Assembly: GCA_016793325.1 (NCBI GenBank)
Contig: JAEUKI010000013.1
Span: forward strand, 1 to 64,000
Reading direction: 5' to 3'
From: Myxococcales bacterium
GTDB taxonomy: Bacteria; Myxococcota_A; Polyangia; Polyangiales; Ga0077539
DNA length: 64,000 nt
This document shows positions 1 through 8,521 of the stretch, in pieces. The translations under genes were made by a program, and so were the position numbers. The stretch's first letter is position 1; each line of letters begins with the position of its first letter. A model generated the notes under the pieces. The model was given only the letters and a program-made list of their open reading frames with translations, was not told the DNA's origin and made no database searches.

Positions 1-628
1 AGGGCTGACTCGCCGTGGGAAGCCGACACGGTTGCCCGTCGGAGATCCGCGAAGGATCGGGCGCCATCGTCTGGCACGTTCCTGTGCGCGTGTTGCAGCG
101 CTCGGGCGCGACGCAGTGCGAATCGTCGCTGCAAAACGGGAAGCACCCCGGCGAGTCCGGCGTCCCGCCCAGGTGCGACGACCACCAACCCGTGCACACG
201 TGTCCGGGACGGCAGTTAGGCGACATCGTGGGGCGACAGGACTTCACGCAACGCGCGTTGGCGTCGGCGCCGTCGCCGATGGTGAGGCACGTGGCGCCTG
301 TTCCTCCGCACTGCAACGCTTCGTTGGCCTGGTTCGCGTTCTGCGTGCAGGTCGTCGAGGTGCAGAGTCCACCCGCGATGCTCGTGTCGCACGACAGCGT
401 TCCGCACATCGCGTCGTCGGTGCACTCGTTGCCCGCGGTGGAGTCGACGCCTGTGTCTCTGCGCGCGTCTTGCAGCGCGCTGTCCGTTCCCGCGTCGATC
501 GCGAGCGGCACGCTCCGCCTCGAGCGCTCGACGCGATGCAGCTCGACGACGCAGCTCGAAGCGCAGAGCAGACACAGCGTCGCGAGCGCGCGAAGCGTCG
601 CAGCGGTGTTCGTGGTTCGCTTGCTCAC
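1..628 (-). CDS. Cys-rich lipoprotein, partial (3' end outside window)
   Basis: The minus-strand frame opens with GTG at 628 and is still open at position 1. The N-terminus is a lipoprotein signal (hydrophobic stretch ending LLCASSC, so lipidation at the Cys). It is followed by a short Asp/Ser/Thr linker and a region with many regularly spaced cysteines (for example CTDDAMCGTLSCD and CSDDSHCVAPERC). This is the usual layout of myxobacterial surface lipoproteins. The GTG start overlaps the stop of the upstream gene by 4 bases (GTGA), so translation is probably coupled. No enzymatic domain is visible; function unknown. Confidence 0.7.
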   Translation of the reverse strand, partial: MSKRTTNTAATLRALATLCLLCASSCVVELHRVERSRRSVPLAIDAGTDSALQDARRDTGVDSTAGNECTDDAMCGTLSCDTSIAGGLCTSTTCTQNANQANEALQCGGTGATCLTIGDGADANARCVKSCRPTMSPNCRPGHVCTGWWSSHLGGTPDSPGCFPFCSDDSHCVAPERCNTRTGTCQTMAPDPSRISDGQPCRLPTASQP

Positions 629-1596
629 GGTCGCCTCGCTCCTTGGCACGTGGGGCCGCTGCACGCGTCGCGGGTTGGCGTTGGCGGCCGAGTGTCCAGC
701 GAGAAGACCATCGCGCCGTCGACCCCGACGAACACCGCGCCGATCGCGTCGCCGCCGGCCTGCAGTTGCAGCGCGAAGCGCGCGAATTCGGGGCCAAACG
801 ACGCCCCGAGCCAGCCGTATGCGAAGAGGCTCGTCTCGGTCACGGGCAACGACGCGACGTACGACGACGCCGGAGAGGGCGAGCTCGCGGAGTAGAGAAC
901 GGTCCGCGGGACGCCTGTCGCGAATCCAGTGGCGATCGCCGCGTCGAAGCGGAGCCAACGAAGCGGATCGAACTGCGCTCCGAAGTGCGCGAGGGCCATC
1001 GGTTGAACCGAGGTCTGTCGCTCGGAGTACTCGATCACCGTGCGGGCCACTGGCGTCGGGCTGCTGCCGAAGAGGCCGCCGGATGTGTTGGGCGCGAACT
1101 CGGTGATCGTCTCGGTGATGTCTCGCTGAACCAGCGTGTTGTCCGCTGCGATCGAGCCGCCGAACACGAGCCGCACGCTCGGCGAGACGCGCGCCATGAA
1201 GCGGCCTCCTGCGCCGCAGCGCCAGAGGATTCCCACGTGAGGTGACGATGGCGCGAGCATCGGGTTGGGCGAAGCGCTGAGCCTCGCGTCGGCGAAGCGG
1301 CAGTTTGTCCAGAGGTCACCGCGATCGAGGCCGTACGCGACAAACGTCCCCCACGAGACGATCGGAGCGCGCTGCGCGGTTCGCTCGGAGGACGTCACGG
1401 GGTGCTCGAACCGCGCTGTCACCGCGCCCGCGACGCGCCCGGGATCCGTGATTCCGCCGGCGGGGATGCTGCCCGCGGGAGAGAGACGGACCGCGTCTTG
1501 CGAGCCCACCACGCTCGACGCCGAGCGAATTTGCGAGGGAAACGCGCACGAGACCCTCGCGGCGAGCGCCAGCGCGAGCAGCGCCGTTGATTTCAT
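625..1596 (-). CDS. Secreted protein of unknown function (323 aa)
   Basis: The protein starts MKSTALLALALAARVSCA, a clear signal peptide, and the mature part has no long hydrophobic helix. It is rich in alternating polar/aromatic segments and could be an outer-membrane or periplasmic beta protein, but I recognise no family. The ATG at 1596 is preferred because a GGAGGGG ribosome-binding site lies about 7 bases upstream. An ATG 7 bases earlier would sit directly on that site and opens a different frame. The start overlaps one copy of the CCCAYGAAATCAAC motif. The gene is coupled by GTGA overlap to the lipoprotein downstream. Confidence 0.7.
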   Translation of the reverse strand: MKSTALLALALAARVSCAFPSQIRSASSVVGSQDAVRLSPAGSIPAGGITDPGRVAGAVTARFEHPVTSSERTAQRAPIVSWGTFVAYGLDRGDLWTNCRFADARLSASPNPMLAPSSPHVGILWRCGAGGRFMARVSPSVRLVFGGSIAADNTLVQRDITETITEFAPNTSGGLFGSSPTPVARTVIEYSERQTSVQPMALAHFGAQFDPLRWLRFDAAIATGFATGVPRTVLYSASSPSPASSYVASLPVTETSLFAYGWLGASFGPEFARFALQLQAGGDAIGAVFVGVDGAMVFSLDTRPPTPTRDACSGPTCQGARRP

Positions 1597-1599
1597 GGG
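1586..1599 (-). repeat. CCCAYGAAATCAAC start-site motif, copy A
   Basis: The minus strand reads TGACCCATGAAATCAAC. The motif contains the ATG of the secreted protein at 1596. Three more copies, with C instead of T at position 5, lie at 3462-3475, 7582-7595 and 51517-51530, all at gene starts. Confidence 0.65.
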
Positions 1600-1703
1600 T
1601 CATCCCCCTCCGCGCGGCAAACGGCGAACAACCATCGCAGCATCGAAGCAAGTCATACCCGCGATTGTCCGTCGCGCTCGCGGAGTCCGCAACGCGCGGG
1701 CCG

Positions 1704-3479
1704 CTACGATCGCGCGCTGCGCGCCCACGCTTCGCAAGAATCGAGGGCTCTGTTCGCGACGGACGCTGTCTCGGTCAGCGACGCTGCGTCGCTCGCGAGC
1801 CGCAAGATCGCTCGCAGCGAGTGTTCGAGAGGGCGGGTGTCGGTGCCCTGCGCGATCGCGGCGCTGACGCACGCGTGCGCCTCGCGCTCGCCGCCCGCGC
1901 GCAGGAGTTCGTCGACGAGGTGAGGGAGCGGGGCCTGTCCGTCGCGCACGTACGCGTGCTCCCTGGAGGTGAGGATCGCCTCGTTGAGCATCCCGGTGGC
2001 GACCTGCGCTGTGAGTAGTTCGACAGCGAATTTGCTGGCCCGTGTCATCCTCGCGCGATCGTCGTCCGGGGCCACGAGCGGCGCGGTGACCTCGTCGACG
2101 AGGGCTGTCGCTGCCGTACGATCCCCGCGCAGCGCGACGGCCGCCGCGTGACGCAAGATCGCCACCGCGCACTTCTTGGCGGCGCCCGAACGCGCGAACA
2201 AGTCACCTTCGACCCTCGCGAGCGACGCCCACGACGCTCGGTGTTCGGCGAGCACGCTTGCGTCGAGCGGCGTCGCGCGCGCCGCGGCGACGAGCGGAGG
2301 CAGCGTCACTGCGCCGCGATCGAGCGTCGCGCGCACGATCTCGCGGAGCGGATCGATCACCGCTTGGAGCTGGCCGCGCGCCTGGCGCTCGAGCGTGTCG
2401 ACGATCGCGCGCGCGTCGTCCGCTCTTCCCTCGCGCGCGTAGGCGCGCGCAGTGCCTGTTCGCGCTTCGAGTCGCTCGGAGGTCGTGATGAGCCCGTTTT
2501 CGTAGTGATCCTCGATTTGTTCGGCGGTGTGCGGCGTCCCCACGCGTGCGCGCAGCGGTTCGAGGACCGACGGATCGCTGCTCTCTCGCATCGCGTCCAG
2601 CCAGAGGTGCGAGCTCGAGCCGATGAACGTCGAGGGTTCGGGGAGCTTCAGCGACGCGAGGATCGCTGGAATCGCGCTGAGATTTCCACAGTGGATCGGC
2701 AAGAACACGCTCGCGCACGCGTCGATGGCGGATCGGTCTGCGAGCGTGTGGGCCGCGTCGAGCAGCGACCGCAGCGCGCACGCGTAGGCGACCTCTCGCT
2801 CGCGACGCTCGACGGGAAGCGCGATCTCGACGCCGGACTTCGCGGACTCGAGCTCGGCGCGAGCCTGCTCGAAATGCGCGAGCGCGCCCTCGGTGTCGCC
2901 GTCGAGCGCGTCGATCCGCGCGAGCTCCGCGCACAACGCGGCGAACGCTGCGACGCCTGTGTCGTACCGCGATTTGGCAGAGACGACGGCGACGACCTCG
3001 CGGGCGCGCGCGCGGACGGCGCCGCGATCTTCGCTGAGAAATCCCTCGCTGCAAAGCCGCAGCTTCGTCGCTTCGGCCCACGAGAGCGCGTCGAGGTTCC
3101 TTCGCGAAGCGCTCCAAGACGAGGCCTTTTTGTGCGCGGCCTGTTGGATCTGTTCGACCGCGCTGAAGCTCTGCACGACGCGCAGGCAGTCGTAGGCGCC
3201 CCACTCGGTGCACGTTCGAAGCCCTTCGAGGGCGACCTTCACCGCGCGCTTGTCGCTCGCGCGCCACAGCGCCTCGGCGCAGTCGACGAGCGCGGCGGCG
3301 CGATGGTGCGAAGGGGTGTTTCGCGCGAGCTCGATCGCGACCTGTCCATCGCGCCCGCACTCGATCAGCGCGTCGCAAAACGGGGTCGCCAGTGACTGCG
3401 CGAGCGCTTCGGAGAGGAGCTGCGTGAGGCGCTCGCCCCACTGCGCGGCGAGCGTCTTCGAGTTGATTTCGTGGGTCAT
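1704..3479 (-). CDS. Large helical protein of unknown function, possibly TPR-like (591 aa)
   Basis: The protein starts MTHEINSKTL and is almost wholly Ala/Leu/Glu/Arg-rich amphipathic helix, with no signal peptide or membrane span. Helix pairs such as ARIDALDGDTEGALAHFEQA suggest TPR-like repeats, but no family is certain. It starts in a 4-base ATGA overlap with the epimerase stop, so the two are co-transcribed and probably translationally coupled. The first codons are a copy of the CCCACGAAATCAAC motif, which here is read as THEIN. The same frame stays open further upstream, through the epimerase gene, but that part is an antisense-like shadow in composition and was excluded. Confidence 0.7.
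   Translation of the reverse strand: MTHEINSKTLAAQWGERLTQLLSEALAQSLATPFCDALIECGRDGQVAIELARNTPSHHRAAALVDCAEALWRASDKRAVKVALEGLRTCTEWGAYDCLRVVQSFSAVEQIQQAAHKKASSWSASRRNLDALSWAEATKLRLCSEGFLSEDRGAVRARAREVVAVVSAKSRYDTGVAAFAALCAELARIDALDGDTEGALAHFEQARAELESAKSGVEIALPVERREREVAYACALRSLLDAAHTLADRSAIDACASVFLPIHCGNLSAIPAILASLKLPEPSTFIGSSSHLWLDAMRESSDPSVLEPLRARVGTPHTAEQIEDHYENGLITTSERLEARTGTARAYAREGRADDARAIVDTLERQARGQLQAVIDPLREIVRATLDRGAVTLPPLVAAARATPLDASVLAEHRASWASLARVEGDLFARSGAAKKCAVAILRHAAAVALRGDRTAATALVDEVTAPLVAPDDDRARMTRASKFAVELLTAQVATGMLNEAILTSREHAYVRDGQAPLPHLVDELLRAGGEREAHACVSAAIAQGTDTRPLEHSLRAILRLASDAASLTETASVANRALDSCEAWARSARS
3462..3475 (-). repeat. CCCACGAAATCAAC start-site motif, copy B
   Basis: The minus strand reads ATGACCCACGAAATCAAC. 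The A of the start codon and the stop of the epimerase (TGA) immediately precede the motif, so it begins right after the upstream stop codon. Confidence 0.7.
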
Positions 3480-4510
3480 GGCGCAGGGCGGGACTGCGCG
3501 AGACGCGCGGCGAGGGCGAGCTCTGACGGTCGATGGACGTAGCCCTCGTGCGAGCGCGGCGGCCTCGTCGAAGGGTCGTCGCTGAGGTGCGCGCGGACGA
3601 TGGACGGGAGCCACGCGTCTTCGTCGTGCAGCGCGAGGCCGAGCTGCGTGATCGCCCGCGTCGGGTCGGGCCGCGAGAAGTAGCGCCCCCAGTACGGGAT
3701 GAAATCCTTGGGAATCCCCGCGGAATCCAGCGCTTCGCCGGACACGGGCACCCACTCGGGCGCGCGGCCGACGCACCGGGCGATCGCCTCGACCAGCGCG
3801 CGGAGGGTGCACTCGTTGGGCTGCGCGACGTTGAGCGCCGCGAGCCCCTCCCACGACGAACGCCGGCTCAGCGAGACGATCGCGTCGGCGATGTCCTTCG
3901 CGTACGCGAAGCGCAGCCGTTGCTCGCCGTGGTCCGGCAAGAGCACCGGGCCGCCGTCCATGATCCGCTCGATCCACGCCCACAATCGCTGCGTCGTCGC
4001 TCCGTCGCTCTCTCCCTGCACCACGGGAACCCTCAAGGCCATCGCCTCGATCGCGCGCGCGCTCGCCTCGCGGCGGAGGGTGCGTTCGGCCTCGCGCTTT
4101 CCGACGCCATACTTCCAGTTGTGCCACGCGCGCGTCTCGGGCTCGGGCTCGTCGATCTCGGGCGCGTCGAAGTCTTCTTCTCGGTGCGGCGGCGGACGGT
4201 CGGTCACGAGGTACACCTGACCGGTCGAGATCATCAGCAAACGGCCAGGAGAAAACCTCGGCACCGCGAAGAGCTGCGAGACCTGCGCGCCGTCGTACGC
4301 GAGCAGGTCCACCGTGAGATCGAAGCGCTGTCCCTCGAGCGCGCGGCGAAGCGCGGTCGGGTCGTGACGATCCGCGTTGAATACGTGGGTCGCCTCGGGG
4401 ACGGCGCGCGTCCCGCGTGAGAGCACGGTGACGTCGTGCCCTGCGGCGATCAACGCGTCGCAGACAGGGCGCCCGATGAGCCCGGTTCCGCCGAGCAAGA
4501 GTGTTCGCAT
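3476..4510 (-). CDS. NAD-dependent epimerase/dehydratase family protein (344 aa)
   Basis: An extended short-chain dehydrogenase. The N-terminus MRTLLLGGTGLIGRPVCDAL carries the glycine-rich Rossmann motif GGTGLIG (residues 7-13) for NAD(P) binding. The middle has a YGVGKREAE segment that fits the catalytic Tyr-x3-Lys. The length (344 aa) is normal for sugar-nucleotide epimerases and isoflavone-reductase-like members. The substrate cannot be told from sequence. It is the first gene of a minus-strand run and ends in a 4-base overlap with the helical protein; a divergent 137-base gap separates it from the helicase. Confidence 0.85.
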   Translation of the reverse strand: MRTLLLGGTGLIGRPVCDALIAAGHDVTVLSRGTRAVPEATHVFNADRHDPTALRRALEGQRFDLTVDLLAYDGAQVSQLFAVPRFSPGRLLMISTGQVYLVTDRPPPHREEDFDAPEIDEPEPETRAWHNWKYGVGKREAERTLRREASARAIEAMALRVPVVQGESDGATTQRLWAWIERIMDGGPVLLPDHGEQRLRFAYAKDIADAIVSLSRRSSWEGLAALNVAQPNECTLRALVEAIARCVGRAPEWVPVSGEALDSAGIPKDFIPYWGRYFSRPDPTRAITQLGLALHDEDAWLPSIVRAHLSDDPSTRPPRSHEGYVHRPSELALAARLAQSRPAP

Positions 4511-4647
4511 GACGTTCTCGGCTTCGGTCGCGAAGGGGAGCGCGATCGCGGCTCGAGCACATCGCGACCTCGGGCAAGAGTATACGCCCGAACAGGGGTC
4601 ATTTTGCAGTCTCGATCGTCGCGCTCGATGTCGCTACCAGTTCGCCG

Positions 4648-6495
4648 ATGACCGACGCGCCCTCGTTTGCAGATCCGGTCGCGCCTTCGTCGATTCAGCG
4701 CGTCGCTTCGCTGGTCGATCGCGCGCTCGGCGACGATTCCGCGCGAAAATCACTGCTGTTCGCGCACCTCTGCGTCGAGCGCCCGAGCGGACCGAAGGAC
4801 TATTTCGTGGGCGCGAGCTCGGACGTGGACGCGGCGACGCCCGTCGTTCATTGGCGCACGGCGCCGCTCGCGAGGCTGTTGTACGGCTTCTCCGAGGGGG
4901 ACTTCTTCGAGCTCGACACGGGGGCTCGTCAGGTCGAGGGGCGGCTCGTCGAGAAGCACTTGCTGCACTTCGACGCCGAGCGCTCGGTCGTCGCGATCGA
5001 GCGCAACGGCGTTCGCTACACGCGGGGCGGACCCATCGACGCTCGCAGCACCACCGTGGCGCTGCGGAGCGTCGCAGAGCGATCGCGCCCGCGAAATCCC
5101 GTGGACGTGACCCTCGATGACGCGCAGCGCTCGGCGGTCGAGCGCGCGGCGCGCGCTCCCCTCTTGGTGCTCGGGCAAGCGGGCGCAGGAAAGACCACCG
5201 TGGCGCTCCACCGCGTCGCGCACCTCGTGCGATTGGCGCGAGAGCGAAAGGCGCCTGTTCCGCGGGTGCTCGTCGTGGCGCCGACCGAAGGGCTGCGGCG
5301 TCTCTTGCGCGGCGCGCTCGAGCGGCTCTCGGTCGATCGCGCGGAGGTCGTTCAGTGCGATCGGTGGGCGTTTGTCCAAGCGCGGCGCGCGTTCGAGCGA
5401 ATCTCGGCGCGGCCGCTCAACGACGACGCTCCCGCGGGCGTTCTTCGCGTGAAGCGCTGCCGGGCGCTGCGCGAGGTGATCGCGCGCTACGCGCGGGCGC
5501 GAAACAAAGGGACCGTTCGTCGCGACGATCTGCACGAGCTCTTCGGCGACCGCGCGCTGCTCGCGGCGTTGGCCGACGGACCCGAGGCTCCTGCGACGAA
5601 GGCGGACCTCGCGACGCTCACCGTGCACACTCGCGCGCAATTTCGCGAGCGAACCGAAGACGAGTTCGCGGGCGTCGTCGACACGACGAGGCTCGAGACG
5701 GTCGACGGCCTCTCGATCGACCAGGGAACGTCCATGGACCTCGCAGGTCGGCTCGACGCCGAAGACCCTCCGGTGCTCTTCGAGATCGCGCGCGCGGCGG
5801 GGCGTCCTGCGCGCGTCTCGCAGTACGACTGCATCGTCGTCGACGAAGCGCAGGAGCTCGCGCCGCTCGAGCTCGCGCTCATCGGCGACGCGCTCGCGCC
5901 GGGCGGATCGCTCATCGTCGCGGGAGACGCGAGCCAGCAGGTCGACAGCACCGCGAGCTTCGAGTCGTGGGCGCAGACGATGGCCGACCTCGGGGCGCGC
6001 TCGTACGCGACGGTGGACCTCGAGACGAGCTACCGCTGTCCTCCGTCGGTGATCGCGTTTGCGCGCGGGGTGCTCGAAGTGGGCGTCTCTGCGCTCGATC
6101 GCGACGAGCTCTCTCGGACCGAGCGCGTGTCCCGCTGGGTGGACACGAGCGAAGCGCACCTGCTCGCGCGCGTGGGCGAGTGTCTGCGCGCGCTTCGCCG
6201 CGAGGATCGCGCTGCGACCGTGGCCCTCGTCGCGCGCGACGAGGCGAGCGTGGCGCGTTGGAGCGAGGTGCTCGGCCCGGACCTCGGCGTGCACTACGCG
6301 CGCGGCGGCGATTTTTCGCGGGCGAACACCGCGCACGCGTGCACCGTTCGCGAGATCAAGGGGCTCGAGTTCGACTACGTGTTCGCGCTCGACGCGACGC
6401 GCTCGGCCTACGGCGACGGCGCGCACGGGCGGCACGCCCTGTACGTCGCGAGCACCCGCGCGACGCACGCGCTGGTGCTGGGCGCGGTCGAGTGA
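4648..6495 (+). CDS. UvrD/HelD-like superfamily 1 helicase (615 aa)
   Basis: All core SF1A helicase motifs are visible: Q-motif-like LDDAQRSAVERA (about 156-167), Walker A GQAGAGKTT (176-184), motif Ia VLVVAPTEGLRRLL, Walker B IVVDEAQE (about 396-403), motif III LIVAGDASQQ, motif IV SYRCPPSVIAFA, motif V KGLEFDYVFA and motif VI LYVASTRATHALVL. The 170-residue N-terminal region has no nuclease motif. The protein is shorter than UvrD and resembles the HelD/helicase IV branch, whose members act on DNA or recycle RNA polymerase; which of these applies here is unknown. It is transcribed alone, divergent from the epimerase. Confidence 0.85.
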   Translation: MTDAPSFADPVAPSSIQRVASLVDRALGDDSARKSLLFAHLCVERPSGPKDYFVGASSDVDAATPVVHWRTAPLARLLYGFSEGDFFELDTGARQVEGRLVEKHLLHFDAERSVVAIERNGVRYTRGGPIDARSTTVALRSVAERSRPRNPVDVTLDDAQRSAVERAARAPLLVLGQAGAGKTTVALHRVAHLVRLARERKAPVPRVLVVAPTEGLRRLLRGALERLSVDRAEVVQCDRWAFVQARRAFERISARPLNDDAPAGVLRVKRCRALREVIARYARARNKGTVRRDDLHELFGDRALLAALADGPEAPATKADLATLTVHTRAQFRERTEDEFAGVVDTTRLETVDGLSIDQGTSMDLAGRLDAEDPPVLFEIARAAGRPARVSQYDCIVVDEAQELAPLELALIGDALAPGGSLIVAGDASQQVDSTASFESWAQTMADLGARSYATVDLETSYRCPPSVIAFARGVLEVGVSALDRDELSRTERVSRWVDTSEAHLLARVGECLRALRREDRAATVALVARDEASVARWSEVLGPDLGVHYARGGDFSRANTAHACTVREIKGLEFDYVFALDATRSAYGDGAHGRHALYVASTRATHALVLGAVE

Positions 6496-6512
6496 GCGCC
6501 TCCTCTCGGGTC

Positions 6513-6562
6513 GCTGACGACGGGACACAACGCGAGAAATTTCTTTGCGTCCCGGTGTCAGC
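6513..6562. terminator. Bidirectional stem-loop between convergent genes
   Basis: An imperfect inverted repeat fills the gap between the helicase and the AraC gene. The left arm GCTGACGACGGGAC pairs with the right arm GTCCCGGTGTCAGC, with a small internal mismatch. The loop contains the small palindrome AGAAATTTCT. Its position between two convergent stops fits a terminator working in both directions. There is no long U tract, so confidence is moderate. Confidence 0.5.
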
Positions 6563-6567
6563 TCGCG

Positions 6568-7578
6568 TCACGCGCTTCGCTCTGCGTGCCGCACGCGCTC
6601 GGGCGTCTCGCCGGTCCACCCCTGAAACGCCCTGAAGAACGAGCTCGGCTCGGAGAATCCCAGCAGAAACGAGATCTCCCCCGCGCTGATCGCCGTGCGC
6701 CGAAGGTAGTGCAGCGCGAGCTCCTTGCGCGTTTGGTCGAGGAGCTCTTGAAAGGATGTGCCTTCGTCCCCGAGCCGGCGCTGCAGCGTTCGTGTGCTCG
6801 ACGAGAGCTTCTTCGCCGCGTCCGCGAGCGACGCGCGCCCCGAAGGGATGAGCTCGAGCAGGGCCGCGCGGACCCGCTCGCTCGTGGTGGCGCGGGCGTC
6901 GAGGTCCGAGAGCCTCCGCCGCAGCTCGGGCTCGAAGAGCGCCCACAGCCCGTCGTTGACCGTGAGAAACGGGCGCTCGGCGTCGCGCTTCGCGATCACG
7001 AGCGTGTGCGCGGCGCCGCGCTCGACGGGCGCGCCGAAGAACGCGTCGAGCCCCTGGGTCAGCGGCGCTCGGTCGTCGGCGAGGGTCACGCGCGTGGCGG
7101 TGATGGGCTCGCGCGTCCCGATCCGGGCGAGGCGCAGCAAGAACGCGAGCTCGCACAAGACGAGCCCCGCGGGCGGAGGCTCGACGCCGTCGACCCAGCG
7201 GAGCTCGAGCGCGAGCGAGCGATCGTCGGTCTTCACCTCGAGCTTCATCGGGCCGATCAAGCGCTTGTACGTGGCCACGCGCTCGACCGCGGTCGCGAAC
7301 GAGTCGCTGCACAGCGCGGCGAACAGCGGCGGTTGAAAGGACTCGACCGCGTACTTCTCGACGATGCGAACGGGCAAGAGCGGGTCCTTGGCGAGCGTCT
7401 CGAGCGCGCGAAAGAGCGCGAAATACTCGCTCGAAGACAGGGTCTGCGACCGGCGCGAGAGCAGGTCGCCCGGGAGCCCCGCGAGCGCGAGCGCGTCGGG
7501 CCACGAGACGCCGAGGTCGCTCCACAGCGCGCGCCACCCGGGGTCGATCGCGTACGAGTTTGCGCCGCTGGCAGCCAT
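6568..7578 (-). CDS. AraC-family transcriptional regulator (336 aa)
   Basis: The N-terminal two-thirds resemble the AraC ligand-binding/dimerisation domain of the OruR/ArgR type (segment YFALFRALETLAKD and the following helices). The C-terminal ~90 residues are an AraC helix-turn-helix pair with the typical end LLGFSEPSSFFRAFQGWTG. I chose ATG 7578 (MAASGANS). An in-frame ATG at 7620 would add 14 residues and overlap the dehydrogenase stop by 11 bases; neither has a strong ribosome-binding site. A CCCACGAAATCAAC motif ends 4 bases before the chosen start. The gene lies directly downstream of the SDR and may regulate it. Confidence 0.8.
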   Translation of the reverse strand: MAASGANSYAIDPGWRALWSDLGVSWPDALALAGLPGDLLSRRSQTLSSSEYFALFRALETLAKDPLLPVRIVEKYAVESFQPPLFAALCSDSFATAVERVATYKRLIGPMKLEVKTDDRSLALELRWVDGVEPPPAGLVLCELAFLLRLARIGTREPITATRVTLADDRAPLTQGLDAFFGAPVERGAAHTLVIAKRDAERPFLTVNDGLWALFEPELRRRLSDLDARATTSERVRAALLELIPSGRASLADAAKKLSSSTRTLQRRLGDEGTSFQELLDQTRKELALHYLRRTAISAGEISFLLGFSEPSSFFRAFQGWTGETPERVRHAERSA

Positions 7579-7581
7579 CGA

Positions 7582-7595
7582 GTTGATTTCGTGGG
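7582..7595 (-). repeat. CCCACGAAATCAAC start-site motif, copy C
   Basis: The minus strand reads CCCACGAAATCAACTCGATG, the final ATG being the chosen AraC start at 7578. The upstream dehydrogenase stop lies 14 bases before the motif. If translation began at 7620 instead, the motif would be coding and read as HEIN, the same frame as copy B. Confidence 0.65.
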
Positions 7596-7609
7596 ACGGA
7601 GTGCCTCGC

Positions 7610-8437
7610 TCAGAGCCCATAGGAGCTTCGAACGATCGCGAAGAACAGCGTCTCCGGCAAGAAGCGCCGAAGCGCGAGCAGCATGGGGGCCGGCGCGCCG
7701 ACGGCGAAGCGGATCCTCCGGCCGGTGTGCGTCGCGGCCTTCTCGATGGCCCGCGCGACGAGCTCGGGAGGGGCGCCGGTTTGCGCGGGGCCTTGCGAGA
7801 CCTTCTCGGCCTTGGCGACGATCGAGCGGTACTCTTCGCGCTCGCCGCCGACGAACACGCGGCTGCGCCCGTAGAAGTCGGTCTTGATGGCGCCGGGCTC
7901 GACGATCTTCACGTGGATTCCAAACGGGCGAAGCTCGTAGTGGAGCGACTCGCTGAAGCCTTCGACCGCCCATTTTGTGCCGTGATACAGGCTGAAGAGC
8001 GGAAACGTGATGCGCCCGCCCATGCTGGCGATCTGAACGATCGACCCGCCGCCGTTCGCGCGCATCCGCGGGATCACCGCGCGCGTGGTCTTCATGAGCC
8101 CGAAGACGTTGGTCTCGAATTGCTTCGCGATCACCTCGTCGCTCATCGCTTCGAACACGCCGTCGACGCCGTAGCCCGCGTTGTTGACGAGGCAATCGAT
8201 GGCGCCGAAGTCGCGGACGACGGACTCCATGGCGGACTCGATGGAGTCATTGGAGGTCACGTCGAGCGCGTAGAGCTTCGTGTTGGCGAGCGCGCGGAGG
8301 GCGGTGTCGGCCTCGGGGCGGCGCATGGTGGCGGCGACGTTCCACCCGCGGGCCGAGAAGTGCTCGGCGGTCGCGCGGCCGATGCCCGAAGAGGTTCCAG
8401 TGACGAGGACGGTCTTGCGTCGATCAGTGCGTTGCAT
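7610..8437 (-). CDS. Short-chain dehydrogenase/reductase (275 aa)
   Basis: A classical SDR with cofactor motif TGTSSGIG near the N-terminus, NNAG in the middle, catalytic Ser in IASMGG and catalytic YHGTK. The Arg-rich segment after beta-2 (TMRRPE) suggests NADPH preference. ATG 8437 (MQRTDRRKTVLVTG) places the Rossmann strand at the expected distance; an ATG at 8461 would add eight residues. It sits between the M28 peptidase and the AraC gene on the same strand. Substrate unknown. Confidence 0.85.
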   Translation of the reverse strand: MQRTDRRKTVLVTGTSSGIGRATAEHFSARGWNVAATMRRPEADTALRALANTKLYALDVTSNDSIESAMESVVRDFGAIDCLVNNAGYGVDGVFEAMSDEVIAKQFETNVFGLMKTTRAVIPRMRANGGGSIVQIASMGGRITFPLFSLYHGTKWAVEGFSESLHYELRPFGIHVKIVEPGAIKTDFYGRSRVFVGGEREEYRSIVAKAEKVSQGPAQTGAPPELVARAIEKAATHTGRRIRFAVGAPAPMLLALRRFLPETLFFAIVRSSYGL

Positions 8438-8521
8438 GCGCCGAGAGGCTAGTGACGCCACGCGCCACGGCCGTGACGATGGGCGCCAATCGAGTGACCG
8501 ATCGCGCCACGAAGCGATCGC

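Noticed and set aside
1704..4577. A single 957-residue reading frame across both the epimerase and helical-protein genes
   Set aside because: The first ~366 residues are Arg/Ala-rich and out of frame with a clear epimerase; only the part from MTHEIN on is a real gene.
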